Positions 1-6,696 of a DNA stretch of 24,209 nucleotides are shown piece by piece. This DNA comes from an uncultured Eubacteriales bacterium. GTDB lineage: Bacteria > Bacillota > Clostridia > Lachnospirales > Lachnospiraceae. The position numbers were made by a program, and so were the translations under genes. The stretch is taken from positions 1-24,209 of the forward strand of contig URMF01000049.1 in the NCBI GenBank assembly GCA_900548855.1. The letters are read 5' to 3'. Within the stretch, counting starts at the first letter, position 1, and every line of letters starts with the position of its first letter. Under the pieces are notes generated by a model. It did no database searches. It had not been told where the DNA came from and saw only the letters and a program-made list of their open reading frames with translations.

Positions 1-130
1 GACAGGCATGACGACCGCCGCTGGTAAAAGGTGATATTCAAAATCATTCCCAGAAATCCTTATTACTGGGGATGATTTACATAGATTCTTCAGGAAATGT
101 TTTACTGGTTGTATAAGTGGTGCCTGCAAA

Positions 131-607
131 CTACTTCAAATCAATCTCTTTACGATGTTGCAGATGAATACCAATATGTCCGATTCCCAAAACAATACTG
201 GCAATCATCATCCATATTACTTTTCCATAAATGCCAAGCAGGAAGAATGCAATTACCGGCAGCGTGGCACCTGCCACCGGAACACCTAAGAAACTCCTAT
301 AAAAATCGGCGAGTTCGCGCTCGCTCTTAAAGTATCGGACCCACCAAATCTCATACATTATCATCAAAACAAATGCGGCGGCAAGCCACAATGACCATTT
401 AGACCATTCTTGCAAATTAAAATCAGAAAATAAAAGGGCGAAGCAGGTTGTCAATACCTCTCCCACTCGTTCTAACACAGATAAGATTTTATTTTCATTT
501 TCAGCACTATAACCTTGAGGCTGTTTTTTCGTCCATATTAGATTAGGAATCAATAACATAAACATAAATAATAACCCTATATATGAAAATCCCAAATGTC
601 CAGACAT
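131..607 (-). CDS. Small polytopic membrane protein, last gene of a PadR operon
   Basis: I do not recognise the family. The 158-residue protein is mostly hydrophobic, with about four membrane segments: one at the N-terminus (GLLFMFMLLIPNLIW), one around residues 70-88, and two near the C-terminus (GVPVAGATLPVIAFFLLGIY and IWMMIASIVLGIGHIGIH). It ends in a short charged tail. I chose the ATG at 605-607 because it lies one base after the PadR stop codon and follows a GAGGGG ribosome site inside the end of the padR gene. An upstream in-frame start at 625 would overlap padR and has no good ribosome site. The one-base gap implies translational coupling with PadR, so it is probably a target of that regulator. 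A role in stress or envelope homeostasis is only a guess. Confidence 0.7.
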   Translation of the reverse strand: MSGHLGFSYIGLLFMFMLLIPNLIWTKKQPQGYSAENENKILSVLERVGEVLTTCFALLFSDFNLQEWSKWSLWLAAAFVLMIMYEIWWVRYFKSERELADFYRSFLGVPVAGATLPVIAFFLLGIYGKVIWMMIASIVLGIGHIGIHLQHRKEIDLK

Positions 608-608
608 T

Positions 609-1157
609 CTACTTGCTCCCCTCACCTAGTATTTCTTTCGCTTCTTCACACCATTCTAAATATGCACGATACGTTTTCATACCAAATTCTACTGTAAGCA
701 GATAATATTTGTGTGTATCATCGACATCGATATTATTTCTAAGAGTATCTGCTGCACCTCTAAGATAAGACAATTCTCCCTCAATCTTTTCTTGGAATGC
801 ATCGATATGGGCTATTGCCTGTAATTTTCCACCCTCATTGCCAAAAAATAATTTAAGCAATGTTTCATAACGTAACTCATCTTTCTCGGCAGGAATTTTA
901 AGCCATTCTTTTAAATAAATTCTTCCCTCTTCCGTAATAGAATATATTATTTTGTTTCGCTTATTTTCTGCGCCATCACGTTTGTTTGCCAGTCCGCGTT
1001 CAACCAAGTCACTAAGTGCAGGATATATACTGCCATAACTCGCTCCCCAGAAATACTTTAATGACGTATCCATTCTTTTTTTTATTTCATATCCTGTCAA
1101 ATCTTCGTGACTTAATAATCCCAAAATTACATAATCAATCTTTTTTTCTATTGCCAT
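609..1157 (-). CDS. PadR family transcriptional regulator
   Basis: The 182-residue protein has the PadR layout. An N-terminal winged helix covers about residues 8-85 (IDYVILGLLSHEDLTGYEIK, then WGASYGSIYPALSDLVERGL), and a C-terminal helical dimerisation part of the Vir/PadR type covers about residues 95-180. PadR proteins usually repress their own operon and release DNA on binding a small ligand or sensing stress. The ATG at 1157 follows GGGGAG at a good distance. The gene begins inside the last 23 bases of the upstream iron-sulfur gene and is followed one base after its stop by a membrane-protein gene. Paired palindromes in the operon promoter (1909-1952) are the likely binding site. The ligand cannot be told from sequence. 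Confidence 0.92.
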   Translation of the reverse strand: MAIEKKIDYVILGLLSHEDLTGYEIKKRMDTSLKYFWGASYGSIYPALSDLVERGLANKRDGAENKRNKIIYSITEEGRIYLKEWLKIPAEKDELRYETLLKLFFGNEGGKLQAIAHIDAFQEKIEGELSYLRGAADTLRNNIDVDDTHKYYLLTVEFGMKTYRAYLEWCEEAKEILGEGSK

Positions 1158-1896
1158 TGCTTTCTCCCCTTTCTATCATTCTGTAACCTAAAACTCTTTT
1201 GGGACAGCTATCTACGCAGGCACCACACTGAATACACTCCATGCTCTTGACTTGTCCCTCACCAATCGTCTCAGCCACTTGAATTCCCATAGGACATACC
1301 TTATTACATTTTCCACAAGAAACACAAGCATTCCCATGTTTCACCGCTATATGTACTCCTGGCAGATGCAAAAATCTGCGTATTTTTGTTCCTATTACCA
1401 TAAATGGCGCCATCCAGCAAAAATAGTGACAAAATATTCTTTTCCCAAAAAGCACCGCAGGAATCAAAATCAGAAAAATTACTCCGTAGTAAATAATATA
1501 ATTATAAATTTCAGCAATTGAAATTCCATGATCCGTCATATAAAAGAAATCTATAGAGATTTCTTCTTTTCTGAATAGAAAGCATATAATGACAGCAATA
1601 ATCCAAATCATCCAGATAACATACTTTATATTGTTTTTCCAGCCCTGCTCCGGTGCCTTTTCATTTACAGAAAACAGACATTCCTGCATCCCTCCCATAG
1701 GGCAAAGCCAACCACAGAAAATTCTTCCGAAGAAGATAGAACCAAGTAACATACAAACAAATACAATAAAACTTCCGGATACAATACCTTCCATTGCTCC
1801 CTGAATAATCAGATAGGGAGACATATACCATATTGTTATTGGGAACAAAAGTAAAGAAATAATCAATATTAATTTTCTTATATTCTGTCTATTCAT
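1135..1896 (-). CDS. Membrane 4Fe-4S binding protein (NapH/YccM-like polyferredoxin)
   Basis: The 253-residue protein has four to five membrane helices, then two ferredoxin-type clusters near the C-terminus: CVSCGKCNKVCP and CIQCGACVDSCP, each CxxCxxCxxxCP. Between helices it carries the CGWLCPMG and CHYFCWMAP motifs typical of NapH/YccM-type electron-transfer membrane proteins. Such proteins pass electrons across or along the membrane to a partner reductase; no partner is encoded here. I chose the ATG at 1894-1896 because GGAGG lies seven bases upstream. The longer in-frame start at 1917 lies in the operator and has no ribosome site. It is the first gene of an operon with padR and a small membrane protein, and its 3' end overlaps padR by 23 bases. 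Family call is firm; the redox partner is unknown. Confidence 0.88.
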   Translation of the reverse strand: MNRQNIRKLILIISLLLFPITIWYMSPYLIIQGAMEGIVSGSFIVFVCMLLGSIFFGRIFCGWLCPMGGMQECLFSVNEKAPEQGWKNNIKYVIWMIWIIAVIICFLFRKEEISIDFFYMTDHGISIAEIYNYIIYYGVIFLILIPAVLFGKRIFCHYFCWMAPFMVIGTKIRRFLHLPGVHIAVKHGNACVSCGKCNKVCPMGIQVAETIGEGQVKSMECIQCGACVDSCPKRVLGYRMIERGESNGNRKKD

Positions 1897-1908
1897 TATT
1901 TTCCTCCG

Positions 1909-1952
1909 ATATATCAAAATGATACATGTATAATATATCAGTTTGATATATT
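1909..1952. promoter_or_regulatory. Tandem palindromes, probable PadR operator
   Basis: Two related inverted repeats occur in the promoter. The first, at 1932..1952, has perfect nine-base arms AATATATCA / TGATATATT around a GTT spacer. The second, at 1909..1927, has arms ATATATCA / TGATACAT (one mismatch) around AAA. Their centres are 24 bases apart. One lies between -35 and -10 and the other covers the start point. Because the operon encodes a PadR protein, autoregulation is the natural reading; the match of protein to site is inferred. Confidence 0.6.
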
Positions 1953-1958
1953 TGTCAA
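1930..1958 (-). promoter_or_regulatory. Sigma-A promoter of the FeS-padR operon
   Basis: On the minus strand TTGACA (1958-1953) and TATTAT (1935-1930) are separated by exactly 17 bases, close to the vegetative consensus. The start point should fall near 1923, about 27 bases before the chosen ATG at 1896. The spacer is filled by the palindrome described separately, so a bound repressor would exclude RNA polymerase. Confidence 0.8.
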
Positions 1959-2044
1959 GAAAACATTGAAATGTATTTGCGTATATGAAAACTCAAAACA
2001 AAACACCTGCCTATGATGACATGTACACCTTTACTCATAATCAT

Positions 2045-2162
2045 AACCACCGGTTGAACCGGTGGTTTGTTCTAGCCCTAAAAGGGCTTGTTACCAGCAA
2101 AGCCTAAAGGCTTATCGATAAATATTCCTCTTCTGCAAAATGTGCTTCGCCGCCCTTCGGGC
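2045..2162. repeat. Array of perfect stem-loops, possible IS200/IS605-type end remnant
   Basis: Four compact hairpins follow one another. At 2045-2067, eleven-base arms AACCACCGGTT flank a single G. At 2074-2088, AGCCCT pairs with AGGGCT. At 2101-2112, AGCCT pairs with AGGCT. At 2152-2162, GCCC pairs with GGGC around TTC. Subterminal imperfect palindromes are what TnpA of IS200/IS605 elements recognises, and the series resembles left ends of such elements in gut Firmicutes as I remember them. No TnpA or TnpB reading frame is present nearby, so this would be a decayed or non-autonomous copy. An alternative is a structured non-coding RNA. Confidence 0.4.
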
Positions 2163-2245
2163 AAAAATACATATTCAAAATTATAAATTTTCTTATATAT
2201 TTTACTTTTCCAATATGCTACAATACTTGCATCCATATTGGATAT

Positions 2246-2306
2246 ACTCCTGTAATCATTTTGTATGGTTGGCGAACCATTACTTCTTTGATTACGGGAG
2301 TTTTTT
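2246..2306 (+). terminator. Long hairpin with T-run (plus-strand terminator-like)
   Basis: ACTCCTGTAATCA (2246-2258) pairs with TGATTACGGGAGT (2289-2301), with one G-T pair. An inner stem ATGGTT/AACCAT (2265-2280) is nested inside, and a TTTTTT run closes it at 2301-2306. Just upstream, TCCAATATG (2209-2217) can pair with CATATTGGA (2234-2242). No gene on the plus strand precedes it, so it may end a small RNA or insulate a former insertion element from read-through. Confidence 0.5.
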
Positions 2307-2370
2307 CAACTTGAAGCTAAAGCGTCCGTGGACACACCTTCATAGCAGGTGGTTTATTTGTATTAGATAC

Positions 2371-2410
2371 AAAAAAAGGTGCCATTTGCAAGTAAACTTG
2401 CATGACACCT
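2371..2410 (-). terminator. Intrinsic terminator downstream of the RloAB cassette
   Basis: On the minus strand TGCAAGT (2402-2396) pairs with ACTTGCA (2393-2387), extended by AGGTG-type outer pairs (2410-2377), and a run of seven T follows (complement of 2371-2377). It is the first good terminator after the cassette's last stop codon at 2666, about 250 bases away, and so may end that transcript. Confidence 0.65.
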
Positions 2411-2440
2411 AATTCACTCTAATTATTATATTACCAACAC

Positions 2441-2533
2441 ATCATCCTCTCCACTACTGCTCCAGCTTCGGTCCCGCCTCGCTGTCACTTAGTGTCAGGA
2501 TGGACTTTCTCACACACCCTGAGCTAACATAGC
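2441..2533 (-). repeat. Direct repeat R1 carrying a gdhA 3'-end scar
   Basis: Positions 2441-2513 match 6551-6623 at 62 of 73 bases without gaps. Positions 2514-2533 are identical over 20 bases to 6677-6696, the last codons of gdhA. Read on the minus strand, R1 encodes A-M-L-A-Q-G-V followed by a stop, matching the gdhA C-terminus. Relative to the gdhA copy, R1 lacks 53 bases between the two matching blocks. The two copies bound the four-gene RloAB cassette. Confidence 0.75.
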
Positions 2534-2665
2534 CGCTTCTAAGGTGTCAGCAGATTTACTGGGGTTTTGAGATCGGTTGTATATCACGTGTATAGAGTGA
2601 TTGTCTGACAATTTCGATGAATGAGCATTATTCTATTCTTATATAGTACATAGATTGTTTATATC

Positions 2666-3412
2666 TTATGATTTATCCTTCTCCCAATTCGAATAATCAA
2701 TGGTCAATATTATTTCTTGTAAGGCTTGTCTCAATTCAAATTTAAACCCATCAATATCAGTTTTTTTAGCCAAAAATCGGCGATTATGCGCACTTAAATC
2801 CCCATATTTTTTTACAATTTTAAGACAAGAATTGATATTACGGCTAGAATTCCATTTTGCAGATTCTAAATATCTTGGAATCAAATCACTCAGATAGAAA
2901 AAATTTTCATTTGCATCCTTTATTACATCCTCGATTCCATAACGTTCAAAACATTCAATAATTAACGTTTCTACTAATTTACGCATTAAAACTAATGTAG
3001 CATTATAAAACCCACTATCATAAGAATGTATCATCTCTTTTGCTATTGTTTTTAGATAATAAGGTGTTCCATCAAACAACGATAAGTCAATAAGCTCTGA
3101 TGATATCGGAAGTTCTAAAATTTCTTTAACTTCTGCTGCAATGTGTTCTTTAATTACTCTATTCAAAACATATCCGCTTTTTCGTTTAATATATTTACCA
3201 CTTTTTCCAGTATTTCTTGATAAATACGAAGATATGTTCGAATATGGTGTTAATGACAATTCGTCAAAACAAATCTTTATCTGAGCAGCAGTAAACACTT
3301 CATTACTATTTATCTGCTGAAGATAAAAAGCAAGGTAATCAATAAGCTGTCCCGATGTCTTGTTTTTAAACTCCGGAATTCGTAAAACAAATAGTTCAAG
3401 TTCAGTCATCAT
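2666..3412 (-). CDS. Winged-helix plus HEPN/DUF4145-like protein of the RloAB cassette
   Basis: I do not recognise a named family. The 248-residue protein has an N-terminal region (about 21-95) that looks like a winged helix: helix, FTAAQIKICFDEL, then NISSYLSRNTGKSGKYI and the strand-like GYVLNRV. A helical C-terminal half (115-245) includes ATLVLMRKLVETLIIECFERYG and KKYGDLSAHNRRFL. That second part resembles DUF4145 and HEPN-like domains, which often serve as effector or sensor parts in defence loci. The canonical HEPN RNase motif (R-x4-6-H) is not evident, so RNase activity is not claimed. The gene starts at 3412 in an ATGATGA overlap with the stop of its upstream neighbour, implying coupled translation. 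Its winged-helix part resembles the two tandem modules of that neighbour. Confidence 0.75.
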   Translation of the reverse strand: MMTELELFVLRIPEFKNKTSGQLIDYLAFYLQQINSNEVFTAAQIKICFDELSLTPYSNISSYLSRNTGKSGKYIKRKSGYVLNRVIKEHIAAEVKEILELPISSELIDLSLFDGTPYYLKTIAKEMIHSYDSGFYNATLVLMRKLVETLIIECFERYGIEDVIKDANENFFYLSDLIPRYLESAKWNSSRNINSCLKIVKKYGDLSAHNRRFLAKKTDIDGFKFELRQALQEIILTIDYSNWEKDKS

Positions 3413-4329
3413 TCAATACCTCTAGCTTTCTCCAACTCTTTAGCACAGTCTTCCCCTAAATGATGCAACTTAAATTTTCCGGGTATTTCACCAGAGATAA
3501 AATAGTTTTTGTTTCTCTTTCCATTCTTTAAAGAAGCCTTTATATCATAAGAAGCTGGTTGATCCGCAATCCTAAGCGCAGTAAAAATTGTATTCTCGTC
3601 AATTTCTGAAATTCCATACTTTTTTAGTCCATAAGCAATAATAACTGCTTTTTCCATATTATTAAGCGAGTTAAATGATAAAATATATTGCTTAAATTCT
3701 TTTCTTTGTTCCTCATCCAAATCTAATTCTTGAATTTCATATGAAGATTTTACTGTTGAAACTGCTTTTTTTGTTTTTTTAGCATTATTTTTTTCTACAG
3801 TTCTCTGAAGTATCTCATAAGCAGCCTTTTTTCCAACTTCGGATAATAAATAATCAGTATTGTTAATTGCAACAAAGCAATCAGAAGTAACTGCTTTTTT
3901 TAGATTTGTAGAAAAATTTTTATTTCTAGTCTCAGTAAATCGATTAGAATCATGATATAATTGACGCAAGGTCTCCGCAGTAAATGCACTTGTACCTTCT
4001 TCAGATGCATACAATGCATATATCAATAACCACTCCATTTCTGTTTTTGGTAAGTCTTTCATCACAATATCTTTGATATTAGGAAGTTTTAAACTTCCAG
4101 TTTGGATTCGTTCTGCCCCATCTACTTGTCCATCGTTTTCACCCTGAGTAATATCGTTTTTATTAGCCACAACATTTTGACTCACTTGATGTGTATCAAC
4201 TGGAACGGACAAATTACCTAAACCATTTTCTCTTAATTCTGAAAATATAGTATGTACCAGTTCTCCCTCTCCTTCCAATTCAATATTTGCGTTTCCTACG
4301 CACACTCTTAATTTAAAGATATCGCTCAT
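3409..4329 (-). CDS. Tandem winged-helix-like protein of the RloAB cassette
   Basis: The family is unknown to me. The 306-residue protein begins with a small strand-rich unit (residues 4-38, FKLRVCVGNANIELEGEGEL). A polar, probably disordered linker follows (about 40-92). Two modules of about 80 residues come next, 97-176 and 222-301. Each starts with a helix rich in I/L/A/Y, then a TAETLRQLY or ENTIFTALR helix, a basic segment (NFSTNLKKAV, or IKASLKNGKRNKNY), and ends in a wing plus helix (YLLSEVGKKAAYE, or KFKLHHLGEDCAKE). This looks like an internal duplication of a winged-helix domain. It starts inside the end of rloB (17-base overlap), with AAAGGAG upstream, and its stop overlaps the next start. 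Membership of the same system is well supported by this packing; DNA or protein binding is inferred. Confidence 0.75.
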   Translation of the reverse strand: MSDIFKLRVCVGNANIELEGEGELVHTIFSELRENGLGNLSVPVDTHQVSQNVVANKNDITQGENDGQVDGAERIQTGSLKLPNIKDIVMKDLPKTEMEWLLIYALYASEEGTSAFTAETLRQLYHDSNRFTETRNKNFSTNLKKAVTSDCFVAINNTDYLLSEVGKKAAYEILQRTVEKNNAKKTKKAVSTVKSSYEIQELDLDEEQRKEFKQYILSFNSLNNMEKAVIIAYGLKKYGISEIDENTIFTALRIADQPASYDIKASLKNGKRNKNYFISGEIPGKFKLHHLGEDCAKELEKARGIE

Positions 4330-4996
4330 TCGACATACTCCTTTCCATTTTATTTTTTGTCTTTCCTCTTATTTCATCCACCAACTCATGCACCGTTGTA
4401 CACGGACACATCTCTGATGGCTTTGTTTTACCTTCTCTGATACATTGCTCGAACTTCTGCTGTGCTATCTGAATTGCCCTTTCTTCATCACCGAATTTAC
4501 AGAGTTTTCCGTACATCTGCTTATCAGCTTTGGAATACTTTTGCCCGGTTTTGGTCTCATATACTCGTCCAAAATCTGAGCAACAAGTCCAAGAATCCTG
4601 AATTGCCGGCATGGAACCGAAGTAGGTATACATCCATATTTCAAAACATGGATTGGACCAGCCCACCTGTATTCCTTTACTCACTGCTTCTGCAATAATT
4701 TCGTCAAACCCTTGCACCTGATCTCTGTCAAATACAATCCACGGGATACGATACTGTACATCATAAGCTGTGAGTTCCAGACATTTATCAATCATGGTAC
4801 GTGTCTTTGTCTCCACAACCTTAATAACCAGCTTATTTCTAACATCCTCTGGCAAAGCCAGATGGAGACCTGTAAAAAAACAACGCTCTGTAGCTTCTGT
4901 ATCAGTAACAATCAGATAGTAACCTAATTCCGGCACTTTGAATTGTTTTCTCTGCCCTCGCGATTTTCGGTTACCTGTTCTGTCCTTTTTCGCCAT
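4313..4996 (-). CDS. rloB: RloB-like protein (Toprim-like nuclease candidate)
   Basis: The 227-residue protein has the RloB family marks. An N-terminal IVTDTEATERCFF segment (residues 29-41) sits where the family has an EG-x-x-TE-x-x-(Y/F)F motif. An acidic DRD pair follows in WIVFDRDQV (90-92), as does the signature SNPCFEIWMY (114-123). RloB proteins have a Toprim-like fold and accompany RloA ATPases, often near restriction-modification loci. The E-G pair is D-T here, which may alter metal binding. I chose the ATG at 4994-4996: AGGGAGG lies seven bases upstream, whereas the alternative TTG at 5002 would sit on the ribosome site. It starts two bases after the rloA stop, and its 3' end overlaps the next gene by 17 bases. 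Confidence 0.85.
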   Translation of the reverse strand: MAKKDRTGNRKSRGQRKQFKVPELGYYLIVTDTEATERCFFTGLHLALPEDVRNKLVIKVVETKTRTMIDKCLELTAYDVQYRIPWIVFDRDQVQGFDEIIAEAVSKGIQVGWSNPCFEIWMYTYFGSMPAIQDSWTCCSDFGRVYETKTGQKYSKADKQMYGKLCKFGDEERAIQIAQQKFEQCIREGKTKPSEMCPCTTVHELVDEIRGKTKNKMERSMSNERYL

Positions 4997-4998
4997 AC

Positions 4999-6261
4999 TC
5001 AATCCTCCCTAAATATATCAATACTCTTTAAGGTAGGGATTGCGCCATACTTTCCAATCAAATAATTCTTCTCATAGCTTTCATCCTTACGGATACGGGA
5101 ACCATCCTCATCCACAAAGTCAGCCAATGAGTACAGCGTGGAAACGCCTTTCTCATCCTTTTCCACAAACCATATTTCATCACGACGTAACAACTGATTA
5201 GACAACTGCCATGTGTCATGAGTTGTAAATACAAGCTGTGCATGATTGGTATTGATTTCCGGATTTAAGAATGTAAGCAAAAAGTTTCTTACAAGCAGCG
5301 GATGAAGGCGGGCATTTAATTCATCAATAAAGAATACGCTTCCCTTTTCCAATACTTCTTGTAATTCCGGATATAATGCAAACATTTTCAATGTTCCGGC
5401 AGACTCCATTCCCAAAGGGATTTCTGCCATATCATCCGAATCAATCATTTTATGGAGAGCATTGATTTTGTAGGTATCCTCTTTTGTTTCTCCATCGTGA
5501 GGAACCTTTTCAATTCTAAAATCTTTGATATGCTCGTCAAAAGATGCAAAATATTCTACCACCTTTTGCTGAACATCCTTATTCTCTACAAATCCTTTTG
5601 GCAACCTGCGAGACATAAAGAAGTTGGTAAAAGGATCACCAAAATCAGCAAATTCATTCGCAAGGAACCAATCTCTGATTGCCTTACACTTGCCGACTTT
5701 CAACTTCGCCCCCAAAGAGATAATGAGTACCTGCTTTTCAAGCGCAACCTGAATATTATCCCTGCTACTCTTAGGAAATCCTGATAAATCTAGGTCTTCA
5801 TCGGAAGTTCCACGATAGAATACAGTACTGTACTTTCTGGCAGTCTTTGCCTTAGAGTTGAGCCATTCTTCCGTTACACCTTCCTTGTTAATGCAGAAAC
5901 CATAATTATATGTTCTCTCTGACTTATCACCCGGCAAGGTAAAATACACTTCAAAGCTGGATTCTGCACTGGCAGATGTGGAATCGAACAAGAACGGAGT
6001 AGGTCTGAATTCATCAAACTTTTCCTCCTCATCGCCATACTTGAAAGAATCTGCAACATAATCAGACATATATTCAAAGGCATTATATATATTAGACTTT
6101 CCGCTTGCGTTTGCTCCATAAATGGCAGCAACTGGCAAAATCTTCTCACTACCAACAGTCACTACTCTATCCGAGAACTCTGTCATCTTCGCTGCGGACA
6201 AGTCCAAAGTAGCCTCATCTCTAAATGATTTGAAATTTTTGAAATTAAATTGAATTAACAT
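4999..6261 (-). CDS. rloA: RloA-like AAA/ABC-type ATPase
   Basis: The 420-residue protein is an OLD/RecF-like ABC-type ATPase of the RloA kind. It starts with MLIQFNFKNFKSFRDEATL, has Walker A GANASGKS at 49-56, Walker B VFFIDELNARLHPLL around 309-321, and the switch histidine in VFTTHD at about 344-349. It ends with the YLIGKYGAIP block seen in this family. Such ATPases are thought to sense or clamp DNA and to control a partner nuclease. I chose the ATG at 6261, which fits the family N-terminus, has AAGGTGAGG upstream and lies 25 bases after a promoter start. An in-frame ATG at 6372 with a very strong AAGGAGGTG site would add 37 residues, so a longer form is possible. It is the first gene of a four-gene overlapping operon. 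Confidence 0.88.
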   Translation of the reverse strand: MLIQFNFKNFKSFRDEATLDLSAAKMTEFSDRVVTVGSEKILPVAAIYGANASGKSNIYNAFEYMSDYVADSFKYGDEEEKFDEFRPTPFLFDSTSASAESSFEVYFTLPGDKSERTYNYGFCINKEGVTEEWLNSKAKTARKYSTVFYRGTSDEDLDLSGFPKSSRDNIQVALEKQVLIISLGAKLKVGKCKAIRDWFLANEFADFGDPFTNFFMSRRLPKGFVENKDVQQKVVEYFASFDEHIKDFRIEKVPHDGETKEDTYKINALHKMIDSDDMAEIPLGMESAGTLKMFALYPELQEVLEKGSVFFIDELNARLHPLLVRNFLLTFLNPEINTNHAQLVFTTHDTWQLSNQLLRRDEIWFVEKDEKGVSTLYSLADFVDEDGSRIRKDESYEKNYLIGKYGAIPTLKSIDIFRED

Positions 6262-6292
6262 GATTGCTACCTCACCTTCTTTTCTACTTTCT

Positions 6293-6320
6293 ATTATATA
6301 CAGTTTTTTCACAAAATCAA
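6293..6320 (-). promoter_or_regulatory. Promoter of the RloAB cassette
   Basis: On the minus strand TTGATT (6320-6315) and a perfect TATAAT (6298-6293) are 16 bases apart. Start would be near 6286, giving a 25-base leader to the ATG at 6261. It lies inside the optional N-terminal extension of rloA, so a transcript from here can only make the short form. Confidence 0.6.
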
Positions 6321-6487
6321 CAATCAAATTCGATTTTTTCTCATTTTTATGTATTTTATATAAATTCCCCATGTAACTTCACCTCCTTTTCAATGTTTAC
6401 AAATACCGTGATGTGAACGTAATGTGAATCGTACATTATTTTTCATCGTAAAAATTTATGTCCGCCTTGTCTCATCAATACATAAAG

Positions 6488-6522
6488 AAAAGCCCCGGAA
6501 ATTCAGCATTTCCAGGACTTTT
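6488..6522 (-). terminator. gdhA terminator
   Basis: On the minus strand a 15-base stem (6522-6508 with 6502-6488, two G-T pairs, loop GCTGA) is T-rich at its 3' end (CTTTTCTTT). It lies about 150 bases after the gdhA stop codon, with repeat R2 in between. Confidence 0.75.
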
Positions 6523-6550
6523 CCATTATTATTTATTTTTCCCGCTCAAT

Positions 6551-6696
6551 GTCATCCACTCCACTACAGTTCCAGCTTCGGCTCTGCCTCGCTGTCGCTA
6601 AGTGTCGGGATGGACTTTCGCACTAAATTCGTCCTTCGCCTTTGGCTCGGACTTATTAAGTGCTCAATGTCAGCAGACACCCTGAGCTAACATAGC
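6551..6696 (-). repeat. Direct repeat R2: gdhA 3' end and 3' untranslated region
   Basis: This is the gdhA-side copy of the repeat at 2441..2533. It covers the last codons and stop codon of gdhA (6670-6696) and the 3' untranslated region down to 6551. An extra 53 bases (6624-6676) not found in R1 contain a GTCC/GGAC hairpin. Both copies have the same orientation. Both also lie between a stop codon and an intrinsic terminator. Confidence 0.75.

Noticed and set aside
2140..2412. Plus-strand frame of 90 codons in the stem-loop region
   Set aside because: It runs through several perfect hairpins and two terminator-like structures, and the translation has no protein character.
2600..2612. ATTGTC-T-GACAAT palindrome downstream of the cassette as a terminator
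   Set aside because: The stem is only six base pairs and no T-run follows on either strand.
2780..2800. HEPN RNase active site in the last cassette gene
   Set aside because: The histidine in LSAHNRR is not preceded by arginine at the R-x4-6-H spacing, so nuclease activity is not claimed.
2534..6487. Integrase or transposase within the RloAB cassette
   Set aside because: All long frames there belong to the four cassette genes; none has recombinase or DDE motifs.
6424..6690. Plus-strand frame of 88 codons between gdhA and rloA
   Set aside because: It covers the gdhA terminator and repeat R2, and no ribosome site is seen.
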